DNA of 7,599 nucleotides from UMGS1498 sp900552335. Lineage in GTDB: Bacteria; Bacillota_I; Bacilli_A; RF39; UBA660. The position numbers and the translations under genes are program-made. This document shows positions 1 through 7,101 of the stretch, piece by piece; within the stretch, counting starts at the first letter, position 1, and each line of letters starts with the position of its first letter. The notes beneath the pieces were generated by a model. That model saw nothing but the letters and a program-made list of their open reading frames with translations, did no database searches and had not been told where the DNA came from. Where the stretch lies: positions 1 through 7,599 of the forward strand of contig CABSFU010000034.1 in assembly GCA_902477075.1 (NCBI GenBank), written 5' to 3'.

Positions 1-1
1 A

Positions 2-541
2 GAAATTTTATCACCTAAATATGATTATATTGATGACTTTTGTGAAGAATTAGCTCGTACACATTTTTCTGACAAATGGGGCTACATTAATCAAAAAGGT
101 GAAAAAGTAATTCCCTGTGAATACGATTTTATTGGAAACTTTCATGAAGGTTATGCACTTGTTAAAGAAAGAAACGAATATATTTTAATTGATAGAAATG
201 GTAAAATAGTATTTTCTAATTCGGATAAAATGAGATATTTAGGTGAAGGCGTATACCTAATTTTTGAAAAAGAACATGCTAGATATGCAACTATAGGTGA
301 AATTTTAGCAACAACAAGAAAAAATTGGGAAAAAATATCATTCAAAGATATTAGTACAGTAGACATTGAAAAAGTAAAAGAAGCATCTAGAAAAATATCA
401 ACATCTTATGACGTAAAAAGATATTTTGACTTAATTGTAGATGGTCAAGTATTCTCTTTTGAAACAAAAGAGGAAAGAGAAGAATATGAACAAAAACTAC
501 TAGAAACATCTAAAGATGAAAAACATTATACTAAGAAATAG
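2..541 (+). CDS. WG-repeat protein, 5'-truncated by window edge
   Basis: The frame is open from the first bases, so the true start lies upstream; 179 residues are visible. The visible N-terminal part carries WG (KWG) repeat signatures: the run KWGYINQKGEKVIP, with W26-G27 of the fragment, followed by a YD(F/Y)I..F.EGYA.V segment and a second, decayed unit that keeps IDRNGKIVF but lacks the WG. This alternation is typical of WG-repeat beta-propeller-like proteins, whose cellular role is generally unknown. The last ~100 residues are charged, Lys/Glu-rich and lack the repeat; they end in a probably helical tail (EEREEYEQKLLE). No membrane segment is visible, and the presence of a signal peptide cannot be judged without the N-terminus. 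It is followed at once by a terminator and then an independent promoter, so it is probably not co-transcribed with the two-component genes. Family assignment is fairly secure; function is not. Confidence 0.8.
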   Translation, partial: EILSPKYDYIDDFCEELARTHFSDKWGYINQKGEKVIPCEYDFIGNFHEGYALVKERNEYILIDRNGKIVFSNSDKMRYLGEGVYLIFEKEHARYATIGEILATTRKNWEKISFKDISTVDIEKVKEASRKISTSYDVKRYFDLIVDGQVFSFETKEEREEYEQKLLETSKDEKHYTKK

Positions 542-566
542 CGCAAAAAAACGCTATTTTTAATTT
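536..566 (+). terminator. Rho-independent terminator after the WG-repeat gene
   Basis: AAATAGCG (536-543) pairs perfectly with CGCTATTT (552-559) around an eight-base A-rich loop, and U residues continue after the stem. The TAG stop codon at 539-541 is inside the left arm, so the gene end and the terminator are fused. Confidence 0.8.
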
Positions 567-609
567 ACTTAAAGTATGATATAATATTTCAAGAAAAAGT
601 ATCAGGAGG
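557..609 (+). promoter_or_regulatory. Promoter and RBS of the response-regulator/kinase operon
   Basis: TATAAT at 580-585 is a perfect -10, preceded by TG at 577-578 with one base between, giving an extended -10. The -35 region (about 557-562, TTTTTA) is poor and overlaps the terminator T-tract, as expected when an extended -10 carries the promoter. AGGAGG at 604-609 stands six bases before the ATG at 616. An 11-base palindrome, TACTTAAAGTA (566-576), abuts the TG element; it could be an operator but is too short to claim. Confidence 0.75.
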
Positions 610-615
610 AATTTT

Positions 616-1296
616 ATGATCAATGTTTTGGTAATTGAAGATGAAGAAAATATCCGAACAATTATTAAAAAAGTTCTAACAAGAGAAGGTTATAAAGTAC
701 TGGAAGCTGGTAGTGCTGAAGAAGGATTAGAAATTATCGACAAAAAGCCAATTGATTTAATTGTATTAGATGTAACACTACCTAATATGGATGGATATGA
801 ATTTACAAAAGAATTAAGAAGCTCTCATATGGAGATACCAATTTTGATGGCAACAGCTAGACAACTTCCTATGGATAAACACAAAGGATTTATTGTAGGA
901 ACCGATGATTATATGACAAAACCATTAGATATGGATGAATTTATTTTAAGAATAAAGGCTTTACTTCGAAGAAGTAAAATTGTTAGTGAACGAAAAATTC
1001 AAATAGGTAAAGTAACTTTAGATTATGACTCATTAACAGTAACAAGAGAAAATGAAAAAACAACTTTGCCACAAAAAGAATTTTACTTACTATATAAATT
1101 ATTATCTTATCCAGATAAAATTTTTACTAGACTAGAATTAATGGATGAGATATGGGGATATGAAACAGATAGTGAAGACACTACTATTAATGTTCATATT
1201 AATAGATTGAGAAAAAAATTTGAAAGTTATCCTGAATTTGAAATTAAGGCAATCAGAGGTCTTGGATATAAAGCGGTGAAGAAAATTGAAGAATAA
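616..1296 (+). CDS. OmpR/PhoB-family response regulator
   Basis: This 226-residue cytoplasmic DNA-binding regulator is the output half of a two-component system. The receiver domain spans about residues 1-117. The acidic pocket is E8-D9, the phospho-acceptor is D52 (in LIVLDVTLPNMDG), the switch threonine is T80 (in PILMATA), and the conserved lysine is K102 (in YMTKP). The C-terminal winged helix, about residues 127-223, shows the family's usual landmarks: LPQKEFYLLYKLL, the DEIWGY segment, a recognition-helix region TTINVHINRLRKKF, and the closing wing IKAIRGLGYKAV. All catalytic positions are intact and the length is normal. The ATG start has an ideal Shine-Dalgarno. Its last 11 bases overlap the downstream kinase gene, so kinase translation is probably coupled and the two are partners. 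The nearest plausible target is the MMPL promoter, where an 11-base-period direct repeat is visible. No specific symbol is justified. Confidence 0.95.
   Translation: MINVLVIEDEENIRTIIKKVLTREGYKVLEAGSAEEGLEIIDKKPIDLIVLDVTLPNMDGYEFTKELRSSHMEIPILMATARQLPMDKHKGFIVGTDDYMTKPLDMDEFILRIKALLRRSKIVSERKIQIGKVTLDYDSLTVTRENEKTTLPQKEFYLLYKLLSYPDKIFTRLELMDEIWGYETDSEDTTINVHINRLRKKFESYPEFEIKAIRGLGYKAVKKIEE
1275..1288 (+). promoter_or_regulatory. RBS and TTG start of the histidine kinase
   Basis: GGTGA at 1275-1279 lies six bases before the TTG at 1286. In the kinase frame there is a stop (TGA) at 1277-1279, so TTG is the first possible initiator. The only alternative near the N-terminus is ATG at 1313, which has no Shine-Dalgarno (only A-rich sequence) and would remove nine residues before the first membrane segment. 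The TTG is preferred; the overlap suggests translational coupling to the regulator gene. Confidence 0.6.
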
Positions 1297-2326
1297 AAAT
1301 GTATCAAAAAAAATGAAAATTCATACTTATTTTATTATATGGACTTTAATATCGAGTGCTTTTTCCCTTTTGGTATTTGCTGCTGTTTATTTTATTTTAA
1401 ATTTGAATATGAATATTATTGAACAAATAGAGGCAAAACCATTATTTGCTATTATAATTCTTGTTATCGCAGAACTGGTTATTAGTGTAATTATGACTAT
1501 TATCATTGGAAATCCTGCTATCAAAGTGCTAGATGATATTGAAAAAGTTGTACGAGAAGTATCCAATGGAAATTATAAAGGAAGAATTAAAGAATCTGGA
1601 GTTTTGAAAGATGTCAAACATAATTTTAATAAAATGGTCTCAGAACTAGATAGTGTTGAAATACTAAGAAGTGATTTTGTTAATAATTTTTCCCATGAAT
1701 TAAAAACACCGATTGTATCTATTAAAGGATATGCAGAAGAATTAAAAAGAGATGACTTAACAAAAGAAGAAAAAGAAAACTATTTAAATATTATTATTGA
1801 TGAATCAAATCGTTTAACTTCTTTATCAACAAATATTTTAAATTTATCTAAAATTGAAAAACAGGAAATTGTAACGAATAAGAAAAAAGTAAATATTGGA
1901 GAACAGATTCGAAAAGTAGTATTAATAGAATATAAAAAAATTGAACAGAAAGAAATAGAATTAGATTTGGATATTGATGATTGCTATTCAATTGTTAATG
2001 AAGATTTAATGGAACAAGTATGGATTAATTTAATAGAAAATGCAATTAAATTTACTAATTCAAAAGGTAAAATAACAATCAAAGTAAAAAAAGAGGAGAA
2101 AAATATTCGTTGTATTATTCAAGATAATGGAATTGGAATGAACCCAGATCATATTGGTCATATTTATGATAAATTTTACACAACGAGTAAAGAAATAGGT
2201 CAAAATGGAAATGGATTAGGACTTACATTAACCAAAAAAATAATTGAACTTCATAATTTTTCTATTCATGTGGATAGTAAAGAGCATAAAGGAACAAAGT
2301 TTGAAATATTATTAGATAGTGTATAA
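1286..2326 (+). CDS. Sensor histidine kinase (HisKA/HATPase_c), partner of the response regulator
   Basis: This 346-residue membrane kinase is expected to autophosphorylate and pass phosphate to D52 of the regulator encoded just upstream. Two membrane segments are evident, about residues 15-39 and 52-75, separated by only ~12 residues, so there is no room for a folded extracytoplasmic sensor domain. A HAMP-like linker follows at about 76-127. The H-box is FSHELKTP with phospho-acceptor H137. The ATP-binding domain has an N-box with N248 and N252, a G1 box DNGIGM (280-285), an F-box region around F297, and a G2 box GNGLGL (308-313). All motifs are intact. The N-terminus has basic residues before the first membrane segment, giving a cytoplasmic N-terminus. 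The start is TTG, overlapping the regulator gene by 11 bases. The stimulus is unknown; the short loop suggests sensing of the membrane or of a membrane partner, which is inference. Confidence 0.93.
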   Translation: MKNKNVSKKMKIHTYFIIWTLISSAFSLLVFAAVYFILNLNMNIIEQIEAKPLFAIIILVIAELVISVIMTIIIGNPAIKVLDDIEKVVREVSNGNYKGRIKESGVLKDVKHNFNKMVSELDSVEILRSDFVNNFSHELKTPIVSIKGYAEELKRDDLTKEEKENYLNIIIDESNRLTSLSTNILNLSKIEKQEIVTNKKKVNIGEQIRKVVLIEYKKIEQKEIELDLDIDDCYSIVNEDLMEQVWINLIENAIKFTNSKGKITIKVKKEEKNIRCIIQDNGIGMNPDHIGHIYDKFYTTSKEIGQNGNGLGLTLTKKIIELHNFSIHVDSKEHKGTKFEILLDSV

Positions 2327-2343
2327 ATATGCACTATCTTTTT
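2314..2343 (+). terminator. Rho-independent terminator at the end of the kinase gene
   Basis: AGATAGTG (2314-2321) pairs perfectly with CACTATCT (2332-2339), followed by further T residues to 2343. The kinase TAA (2324-2326) lies in the ten-base loop. The stem is short and AT-rich, so some read-through into the MMPL gene is possible, but the hairpin argues that the MMPL gene also has its own promoter. Confidence 0.7.
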
Positions 2344-2346
2344 AAA

Positions 2347-2369
2347 AGTTTATTTTCAGTTTATTTTTC
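2347..2369 (+). promoter_or_regulatory. Candidate response-regulator operator: tandem repeat with 11-base period
   Basis: Two adjacent units, AGTTTATTTTC (2347-2357) and AGTTTATTTTTC (2358-2369), match over all of the first unit apart from one extra T in the second. OmpR/PhoB-family regulators bind as head-to-tail dimers to direct repeats spaced one helical turn (about 11 bases) and often replace the -35 element. The position here, ending eight bases before a -10-like TATATT, fits that arrangement. Binding by the regulator at 616-1296 is inference. Confidence 0.55.
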
Positions 2370-2402
2370 TGGTGTAGTATATTCAAAAAAAGGAGGAAAT
2401 AT
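2370..2402 (+). promoter_or_regulatory. -10 region and RBS of the MMPL gene
   Basis: The best -10 is TATATT at 2378-2383 (5 of 6 to consensus), with TAGTAT at 2375-2380 as an alternative. No good -35 is present; the equivalent region is filled by the tandem repeat, suggesting an activator-dependent promoter. Transcription would start near 2390, giving a very short leader in which AGGAGG (2391-2396) is almost at the 5' end, six bases before the ATG at 2403. Confidence 0.5.
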
Positions 2403-5400
2403 ATGAAAAAAATTACAGATTTTATTGTAGATAAAAGAAATATTATTTTAATTTTATTTATTATTTTAACAGGAATTTGTTTGTATACTTCTCAGTATGT
2501 TTCTGTTAATTCCGATATTACCAAATATCTTCCTAATACATCCGAAACAAAAATCGGTAAAGATATTATGGATCAAGAATTTGAAGAACAAAAATCGAGT
2601 ACTTTAAATGTTATGTTTAAAGATTTGAGTGAAGAAGAGAAACAAACCAATTTAGAAGAATTAAAAGAAATAGAAGGGGTTAGTAGTGTTGACTATGATG
2701 ACACTGATCGATACAACAATGGGGAATATACTTTATATGTCATTCATGTAGATGATTATGATCATTCCACAACTGCTGAAAATGTTTATCATGCAGTTAA
2801 AGATCATTATGATGTAGCAGCAATGAGTGGAACGATATATGATGAATATAAACCAGTCTTACAATTATGGATTATTGTCGTTGCAATTGCTATGGCTATG
2901 GTTATTTTAACGATTCTAAGTGAATCTTACATTGAACCGTGGTTATATTTAATTTCTATTGGTATTGCAGTATTTATTAATAAAGGTACCAATATTATGT
3001 TTAGTAGTATTTCTAATATTACAAATTCCATAACAGCTATTTTGCAACTTGCTTTGTCTATGGATTATTCTATTATGTTATCTAATCGTTATAGACAGGA
3101 AAGAGAACATGAAAAAGATAAAGTAAAAGCAATGAAGGGTGCACTATATGAATCTTTTAAAGCTATTTCAAGTAGTTCTGTAACAACAGTAGTTGGATTA
3201 CTTGCTTTGGTATTTATGAGTTTTACCATTGGTAAAGATTTAGGATTTGTTTTAGCAAAAGGTGTATTTTTAAGTTTAGTAAGTATCTTTTTCTGCTTGC
3301 CAGGATTATTGCTATTATGCGATAAATGGATTATAAACTCTAAAAAGAAATCTCCAACATTTCATCTAAATCTTCTTGGTAAATATAGTTATAAAACTCG
3401 TTGGATACAATTAGTTTTCATTATTGTTGCCTTTGTTACTAGTTATCTTTTAAAGGGAAATCTAGGAATATTATATACTGGTTCTCAACAAGATGAGGTT
3501 GGAAAACATTTCCCTGCTACGAACCAAATTGCAATTGTTTATGAAAATAAATATGAAGATATTATTTCTGACTATTGTAAAACAATTGAGGATGATGAAA
3601 AAGCCAATCAAGTATTATGTTATGGTAATACGATAAATGAAAAACTTGCTTATTCTGAATTAAATGCTAAATTCAAGGATCTAGGACAAGATACAGAGTT
3701 AGATGATTATTTAATAAAAATTATCTATTACAATTATTATAATAAAAATAATGAAGATAGTATGTCATTAGAAGAATTCATTCAATTTATTAAATCAGAT
3801 GTTTATACCAATGAAACATTATCCAATTCAATAGATGAAGAAACAAAACAAAATATAGATTTATTAGAAAATTTTGCAACAGTAGAAAATATCAATCAAA
3901 AAAGAGATAGTAAATCTTTAGCTAATATTCTTGGTATTAGTGAAAAAGATGCTGAAAAATTATTCATTTATTATAATTCTAAACATTTAGATACTAAAAT
4001 GACAATCAAAGATTTTGTTAATTTCATTTTAAATGAGGTAGCAAACGATGATGAATATTCCTCTAGTATTAGTGAAGATACATTAAGTGCTTTAAACCGT
4101 TTAAAACCTTTTATAGAAGAAAACAAAATTAATGAACAAATGACATCGGATGAGATAGCAACTATCTTTCAAATTGATAAAAATTTGGTAGATCAATTAT
4201 TCTTATTCTATAGAACAACATCTACTTCTGATACGAAAATGACAATTCATAAATTTGCCACTTTAGCTTTGCAATTAAAAGACAATGGCAATTACAAAGA
4301 TATGTTTAGTGAAGATGTCGTTCAAAAAATAACTTTACTTCAAAATTTAAGTGATGATGCACTTATTAATAAAGGGTATACACAAACAGAACTTTCTAAT
4401 GTTTTATCTAGTATGGGTATTTCATCTTTTGATCAAAATACCGTTAGTTTATTATATTTTTATCATTATTATTTAACAGAAACGTCTCATTCAAAAATGA
4501 CACTAAATGAATTTGCTTCTTTTGTATTAGAACTAAAAAATAATGATTTATATCAATCTTACGTTTCATCTATTGATGAGAAAAATATAAAAACTCTACA
4601 AACATTTACGAATTCTGAAAAAATGAATTTAGCTTTAGATGCTAGTCAAATGTCTAACCTTTTAAGTAGTTATGAATTGAAATCTAGCGATATTGATCAT
4701 TTATATACTTATATGTATTTAATCAATGCTAAAAATCCTTCTACAACTAAAATGACATTAAATGAATTTGCTAATTTTGCTTTATCTTTAGATTCTTCTT
4801 ATTTAGAAAGTAATGAAACAGAAGTAAGTACAGTTAAAACAAAATTACAACAATTACAATTATTTAGTGATGATAACAAAGTAAATACTTTGTTTACGAA
4901 AGAACAAATGGCTGGTATTTTAAATAAAAATCAAACAGAAGTAAGTGCAGTTTATGGTGTTGTCCAGAAAGATGAAATGACAATCAAAGAATTTGTTACA
5001 GCTTGTCTTTCTATCAATAATACAGATACTGAGTTAAACAACGCAAAAACTATTATGGATCATTCCAATGATCAAATGGATTTTAATACTATGAGTCAAA
5101 TGATTCAAATGAATGCTGACAAAGTCTCCCTTCTATATCAATTTTATGATGGCACTAAGGCTACTTCTAGTAAACAATTAAAGGTAAGTGTAAAAGATTT
5201 ATTTGCTTTCATTTTAAATCGCTATTCTGCACAAGATGAAGCAATTACAAGTAAATTGGACGCAAAACAAATAAGTAGTGTAAAAGAAGCTTATACATTC
5301 ATTACATTATCTAATAATACTTATACCTCTGAAGAAATAAGTACTTTATTAAATCAGTTGGGTCAAAATGTAAGTTCTAATGATACCAAATTATTATATA

Positions 5401-6995
5401 GTTTAAAAAATTATGAGACAGTAAAAGACACAGATCAGTTAAGTGTAAAAGAAATGATTAACTTTATCGTAAATCATAAAGATAATCCTGTTATTTCATC
5501 TAAGTTAGGTGAAAATCAAGATTTATTACTACAAGCTTATCACATCGTAAATCATACATCTGATAAATTTAGTTATACAGAATTAAGTAAATTAATTGGA
5601 GAAGATGATCGTACTATTCAAAGTATTTATGGTGTATATGATTATTATGAATACCATACAACATTAAGTCCAATAGAATTTGTAAACTTAATTTTAAATA
5701 ATCAATCTAATTCTTTATTAAGTTCAAAGTTAAGTAGTGATATGATTCATAGTTTAAACTTAGTTAAAACAGTCATGACATCAACAATAAATCATACAAG
5801 TTATAATGCTCATGAACTTTCTAATATTCTTGGAAGTGATGAAGAGACATTAAAGTTAGTAATGTCACTATATAATACTAGATATATAAAAGAAAATGAA
5901 ACCATTTCATTATTAGACTTTACAGACTTTATGATACAAGATGTGATACCAAATCCAACTTATGCTTCTTCCTTTGATGACGCTTCTAAAACAAAATTAA
6001 ATGTGGTAAATGGTTTAATGAAAGGTACTGCTAATCATACAAGTTATCGTTCATTTGAATTGTACCAATTACTAGGTAAGTTATCAGATGAATTAGATGC
6101 TAATTTAGTGGATTTAGTTTATATTTATCATGGAAGCCAAAATGATTATGATGAATCATGGAAATTAACAGTAGAAGAGTTGATTCATTATTTAAATGAT
6201 GACTTATTAAATGATGAAAAGTTCTCTGATTTTATAGATGAAGAAATGAAACAAACCATTAGAGATGCAAAAGAAAGTATCGATGAAGCTAAAAATTTAT
6301 TAGTAACAGACCAATATTCTAGAGCTATTATTAATAGTAAATATGGTTTTGAAGATGAAGATACATTTGAATTTGTTCAAAAAACAATTGATACAGTTGG
6401 AAAGAACGATGGAGTTTATGTAATTGGTGATTCGCCAATGGCACTTGAAATCAGTCAAACATTTGATGGTGAAATGAATTATATTACCATTCTTACAATG
6501 ATTTTCATTTTTGTCGTAGTAGCTTTCACTTTTAAAGATTTATTGATATCTCTTATCTTGGTATTAATTATTCAATGTGCTGTATTCGTTACAATGGCTA
6601 TTCTTTCCATGACTGGTACAGATGTATACTTTATTTCCTTGCTAATTGTTCAAGCAATCTTAATGGGTGCAACAATTGATTATGCAATCGTGTATACTTC
6701 TTATTATAAAGAATCAAGAATAACAATGGGTGTACAAGATTCTATTATCAATGCTTATAATAAATCTATTCACACGATATTGTCGTCTTCTTCTATTTTA
6801 ATTATCGTTACACTTATTGTTTCTTCTTTTGCAGAAGCAATAGCAGCAAAAATATGTGAAACAATTTCTCAAGGTACATTCTGTTCTGTAATATTAATCT
6901 TATTTGTGTTGCCAGGAGTACTTGCTGCTTTCGATAAAATTATTTGTAGAAAAAACGTTTACAAGGAAAATAAAAAAGTAAAAACAATAAAATAA
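2403..6995 (+). CDS. MMPL/RND-family exporter with giant repeat-bearing extracytoplasmic loop
   Basis: This 1530-residue polytopic membrane protein has the two-fold RND plan: one membrane segment, an extracytoplasmic porter domain, five more segments, then the same again. Predicted segments lie near residues 11-29, 152-173, 179-200, 204-227, 258-279, 282-306, 334-351, 1358-1376, 1379-1402, 1407-1430, 1456-1477 and 1482-1508. The proton-relay signatures are in the fourth and tenth segments, SMDYSIML (D221-Y222) and GATIDYAIVY (D1426-Y1427). In MmpL3 the equivalent Asp-Tyr pairs couple proton flow to export, so this protein is probably an active proton-driven exporter. The first porter domain is about 33-150. 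The second is split: its start is about 352-415, its end about 1301-1355 (YSRAIINSKYGF to VIGDSPMALEI), and residues ~417-1300 between them form an array of ~80-residue repeats. The tail is basic and cytoplasmic. It follows a two-component operon but has its own promoter-like region. MMPL proteins elsewhere export lipids or hydrophobic compounds; the substrate here cannot be predicted. No frameshift or missing catalytic residue was seen. Confidence 0.93.
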   Translation: MKKITDFIVDKRNIILILFIILTGICLYTSQYVSVNSDITKYLPNTSETKIGKDIMDQEFEEQKSSTLNVMFKDLSEEEKQTNLEELKEIEGVSSVDYDDTDRYNNGEYTLYVIHVDDYDHSTTAENVYHAVKDHYDVAAMSGTIYDEYKPVLQLWIIVVAIAMAMVILTILSESYIEPWLYLISIGIAVFINKGTNIMFSSISNITNSITAILQLALSMDYSIMLSNRYRQEREHEKDKVKAMKGALYESFKAISSSSVTTVVGLLALVFMSFTIGKDLGFVLAKGVFLSLVSIFFCLPGLLLLCDKWIINSKKKSPTFHLNLLGKYSYKTRWIQLVFIIVAFVTSYLLKGNLGILYTGSQQDEVGKHFPATNQIAIVYENKYEDIISDYCKTIEDDEKANQVLCYGNTINEKLAYSELNAKFKDLGQDTELDDYLIKIIYYNYYNKNNEDSMSLEEFIQFIKSDVYTNETLSNSIDEETKQNIDLLENFATVENINQKRDSKSLANILGISEKDAEKLFIYYNSKHLDTKMTIKDFVNFILNEVANDDEYSSSISEDTLSALNRLKPFIEENKINEQMTSDEIATIFQIDKNLVDQLFLFYRTTSTSDTKMTIHKFATLALQLKDNGNYKDMFSEDVVQKITLLQNLSDDALINKGYTQTELSNVLSSMGISSFDQNTVSLLYFYHYYLTETSHSKMTLNEFASFVLELKNNDLYQSYVSSIDEKNIKTLQTFTNSEKMNLALDASQMSNLLSSYELKSSDIDHLYTYMYLINAKNPSTTKMTLNEFANFALSLDSSYLESNETEVSTVKTKLQQLQLFSDDNKVNTLFTKEQMAGILNKNQTEVSAVYGVVQKDEMTIKEFVTACLSINNTDTELNNAKTIMDHSNDQMDFNTMSQMIQMNADKVSLLYQFYDGTKATSSKQLKVSVKDLFAFILNRYSAQDEAITSKLDAKQISSVKEAYTFITLSNNTYTSEEISTLLNQLGQNVSSNDTKLLYSLKNYETVKDTDQLSVKEMINFIVNHKDNPVISSKLGENQDLLLQAYHIVNHTSDKFSYTELSKLIGEDDRTIQSIYGVYDYYEYHTTLSPIEFVNLILNNQSNSLLSSKLSSDMIHSLNLVKTVMTSTINHTSYNAHELSNILGSDEETLKLVMSLYNTRYIKENETISLLDFTDFMIQDVIPNPTYASSFDDASKTKLNVVNGLMKGTANHTSYRSFELYQLLGKLSDELDANLVDLVYIYHGSQNDYDESWKLTVEELIHYLNDDLLNDEKFSDFIDEEMKQTIRDAKESIDEAKNLLVTDQYSRAIINSKYGFEDEDTFEFVQKTIDTVGKNDGVYVIGDSPMALEISQTFDGEMNYITILTMIFIFVVVAFTFKDLLISLILVLIIQCAVFVTMAILSMTGTDVYFISLLIVQAILMGATIDYAIVYTSYYKESRITMGVQDSIINAYNKSIHTILSSSSILIIVTLIVSSFAEAIAAKICETISQGTFCSVILILFVLPGVLAAFDKIICRKNVYKENKKVKTIK
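3651..6302 (+). repeat. Protein-coding tandem repeat array, ~11 units of ~80 codons, inside the MMPL gene
   Basis: Each unit reads, in order: an ELSNILG-like helix, an LYxYY aromatic segment, a variable Ser/Thr/Asp/Asn-rich linker, an (M/L/V/I)(T/S)xxEFxxFxL helix, an acidic turn such as SIDEE, and an LxxL helix. The anchor motif occurs at residues 454, 533, 613, 699, 784, 859, 928, 1013, 1088, 1168 and 1255 (DNA 3762, 3999, 4239, 4497, 4752, 4977, 5184, 5439, 5664, 5904, 6165), spaced 69-87 residues. The ELSN-like motif recurs near 418, 505, 583, 662, 748, 834, 895, 977, 1059, 1137 and 1218. Copies are diverged in DNA except around the anchor: the 22 bases from 3999 and from 4977 differ at one position, and the 21 bases from 4497 and from 4752 differ at one. 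The unit near 859-890 is shortest and lacks the acidic turn. I do not recognise the fold beyond predicting it to be all-helical and extracytoplasmic. Confidence 0.85.
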
Positions 6996-6999
6996 AAAG

Positions 7000-7031
7000 A
7001 AAAAAGATACTTGAAAAAGAGTATCTTTTTT
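7000..7031 (+). terminator. Rho-independent terminator after the MMPL gene
   Basis: An 11-base perfect stem, 7000-7010 with 7021-7031, closes a ten-base loop. The right arm ends in a T run. It starts five bases after the TAA at 6993-6995. This is the strongest hairpin in the window and should separate the MMPL gene from the prepilin-like gene. Confidence 0.85.
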
Positions 7032-7064
7032 GATATATTTAATGTAGTAACAAAATGGTAATAT

Positions 7065-7101
7065 AGTTTGTATATAGTAAATTTTCCATGTTTGCTATAT
7101 G
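7065..7101 (+). promoter_or_regulatory. Candidate prepilin promoter resembling the MMPL promoter
   Basis: TATATG at 7096-7101 preceded by TG at 7093-7094 is an extended -10-like element. Upstream, TATAGT occurs twice 11 bases apart (7062-7067 and 7073-7078). Positions 7065-7101 align gaplessly with 2347-2383 of the MMPL promoter at 24 of 37 bases, with the -10 at the same offset. There is no good -35. This supports a regulated promoter, possibly under the same response regulator, but the match is in AT-rich DNA and was found after the fact. Confidence 0.4.

Noticed and set aside
151..366. Minus-strand open frame of 71 codons
   Set aside because: It lies antisense within the WG-repeat gene, has no Shine-Dalgarno or recognisable protein, and is explained by the AT-rich codons of the real gene.
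566..576. Palindrome TACTTAAAGTA upstream of the regulator -10 as an autoregulatory site
   Set aside because: It is too short and AT-rich to separate from chance, and the 11-base-period repeat found at the MMPL promoter is not present here, so autoregulation is not supported.
3762..3800. EF-hand-like calcium loop before the SLEEF motif of the first repeat unit (N447, N449, E451, E458)
   Set aside because: Position 1 is not Asp, the glycine at position 6 is missing, and the other ten units do not keep the ligands; the resemblance is only in the trailing hydrophobic-x-x-x-acidic-Phe pattern.
4829..4952. Near-identical bases encoding TEVSTV and TEVSAV (residues 806-811 and 845-850)
   Set aside because: They fall at non-equivalent places in the repeat unit, so they are probably chance similarity from low-complexity composition and not part of the repeat register.
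3651..6302. Repeated DNA as a CRISPR array or mobile-element remnant
   Set aside because: The periodicity is in-frame protein repetition with continuous coding and diverged DNA, with no constant repeat/spacer structure, terminal inverted repeats or transposase.
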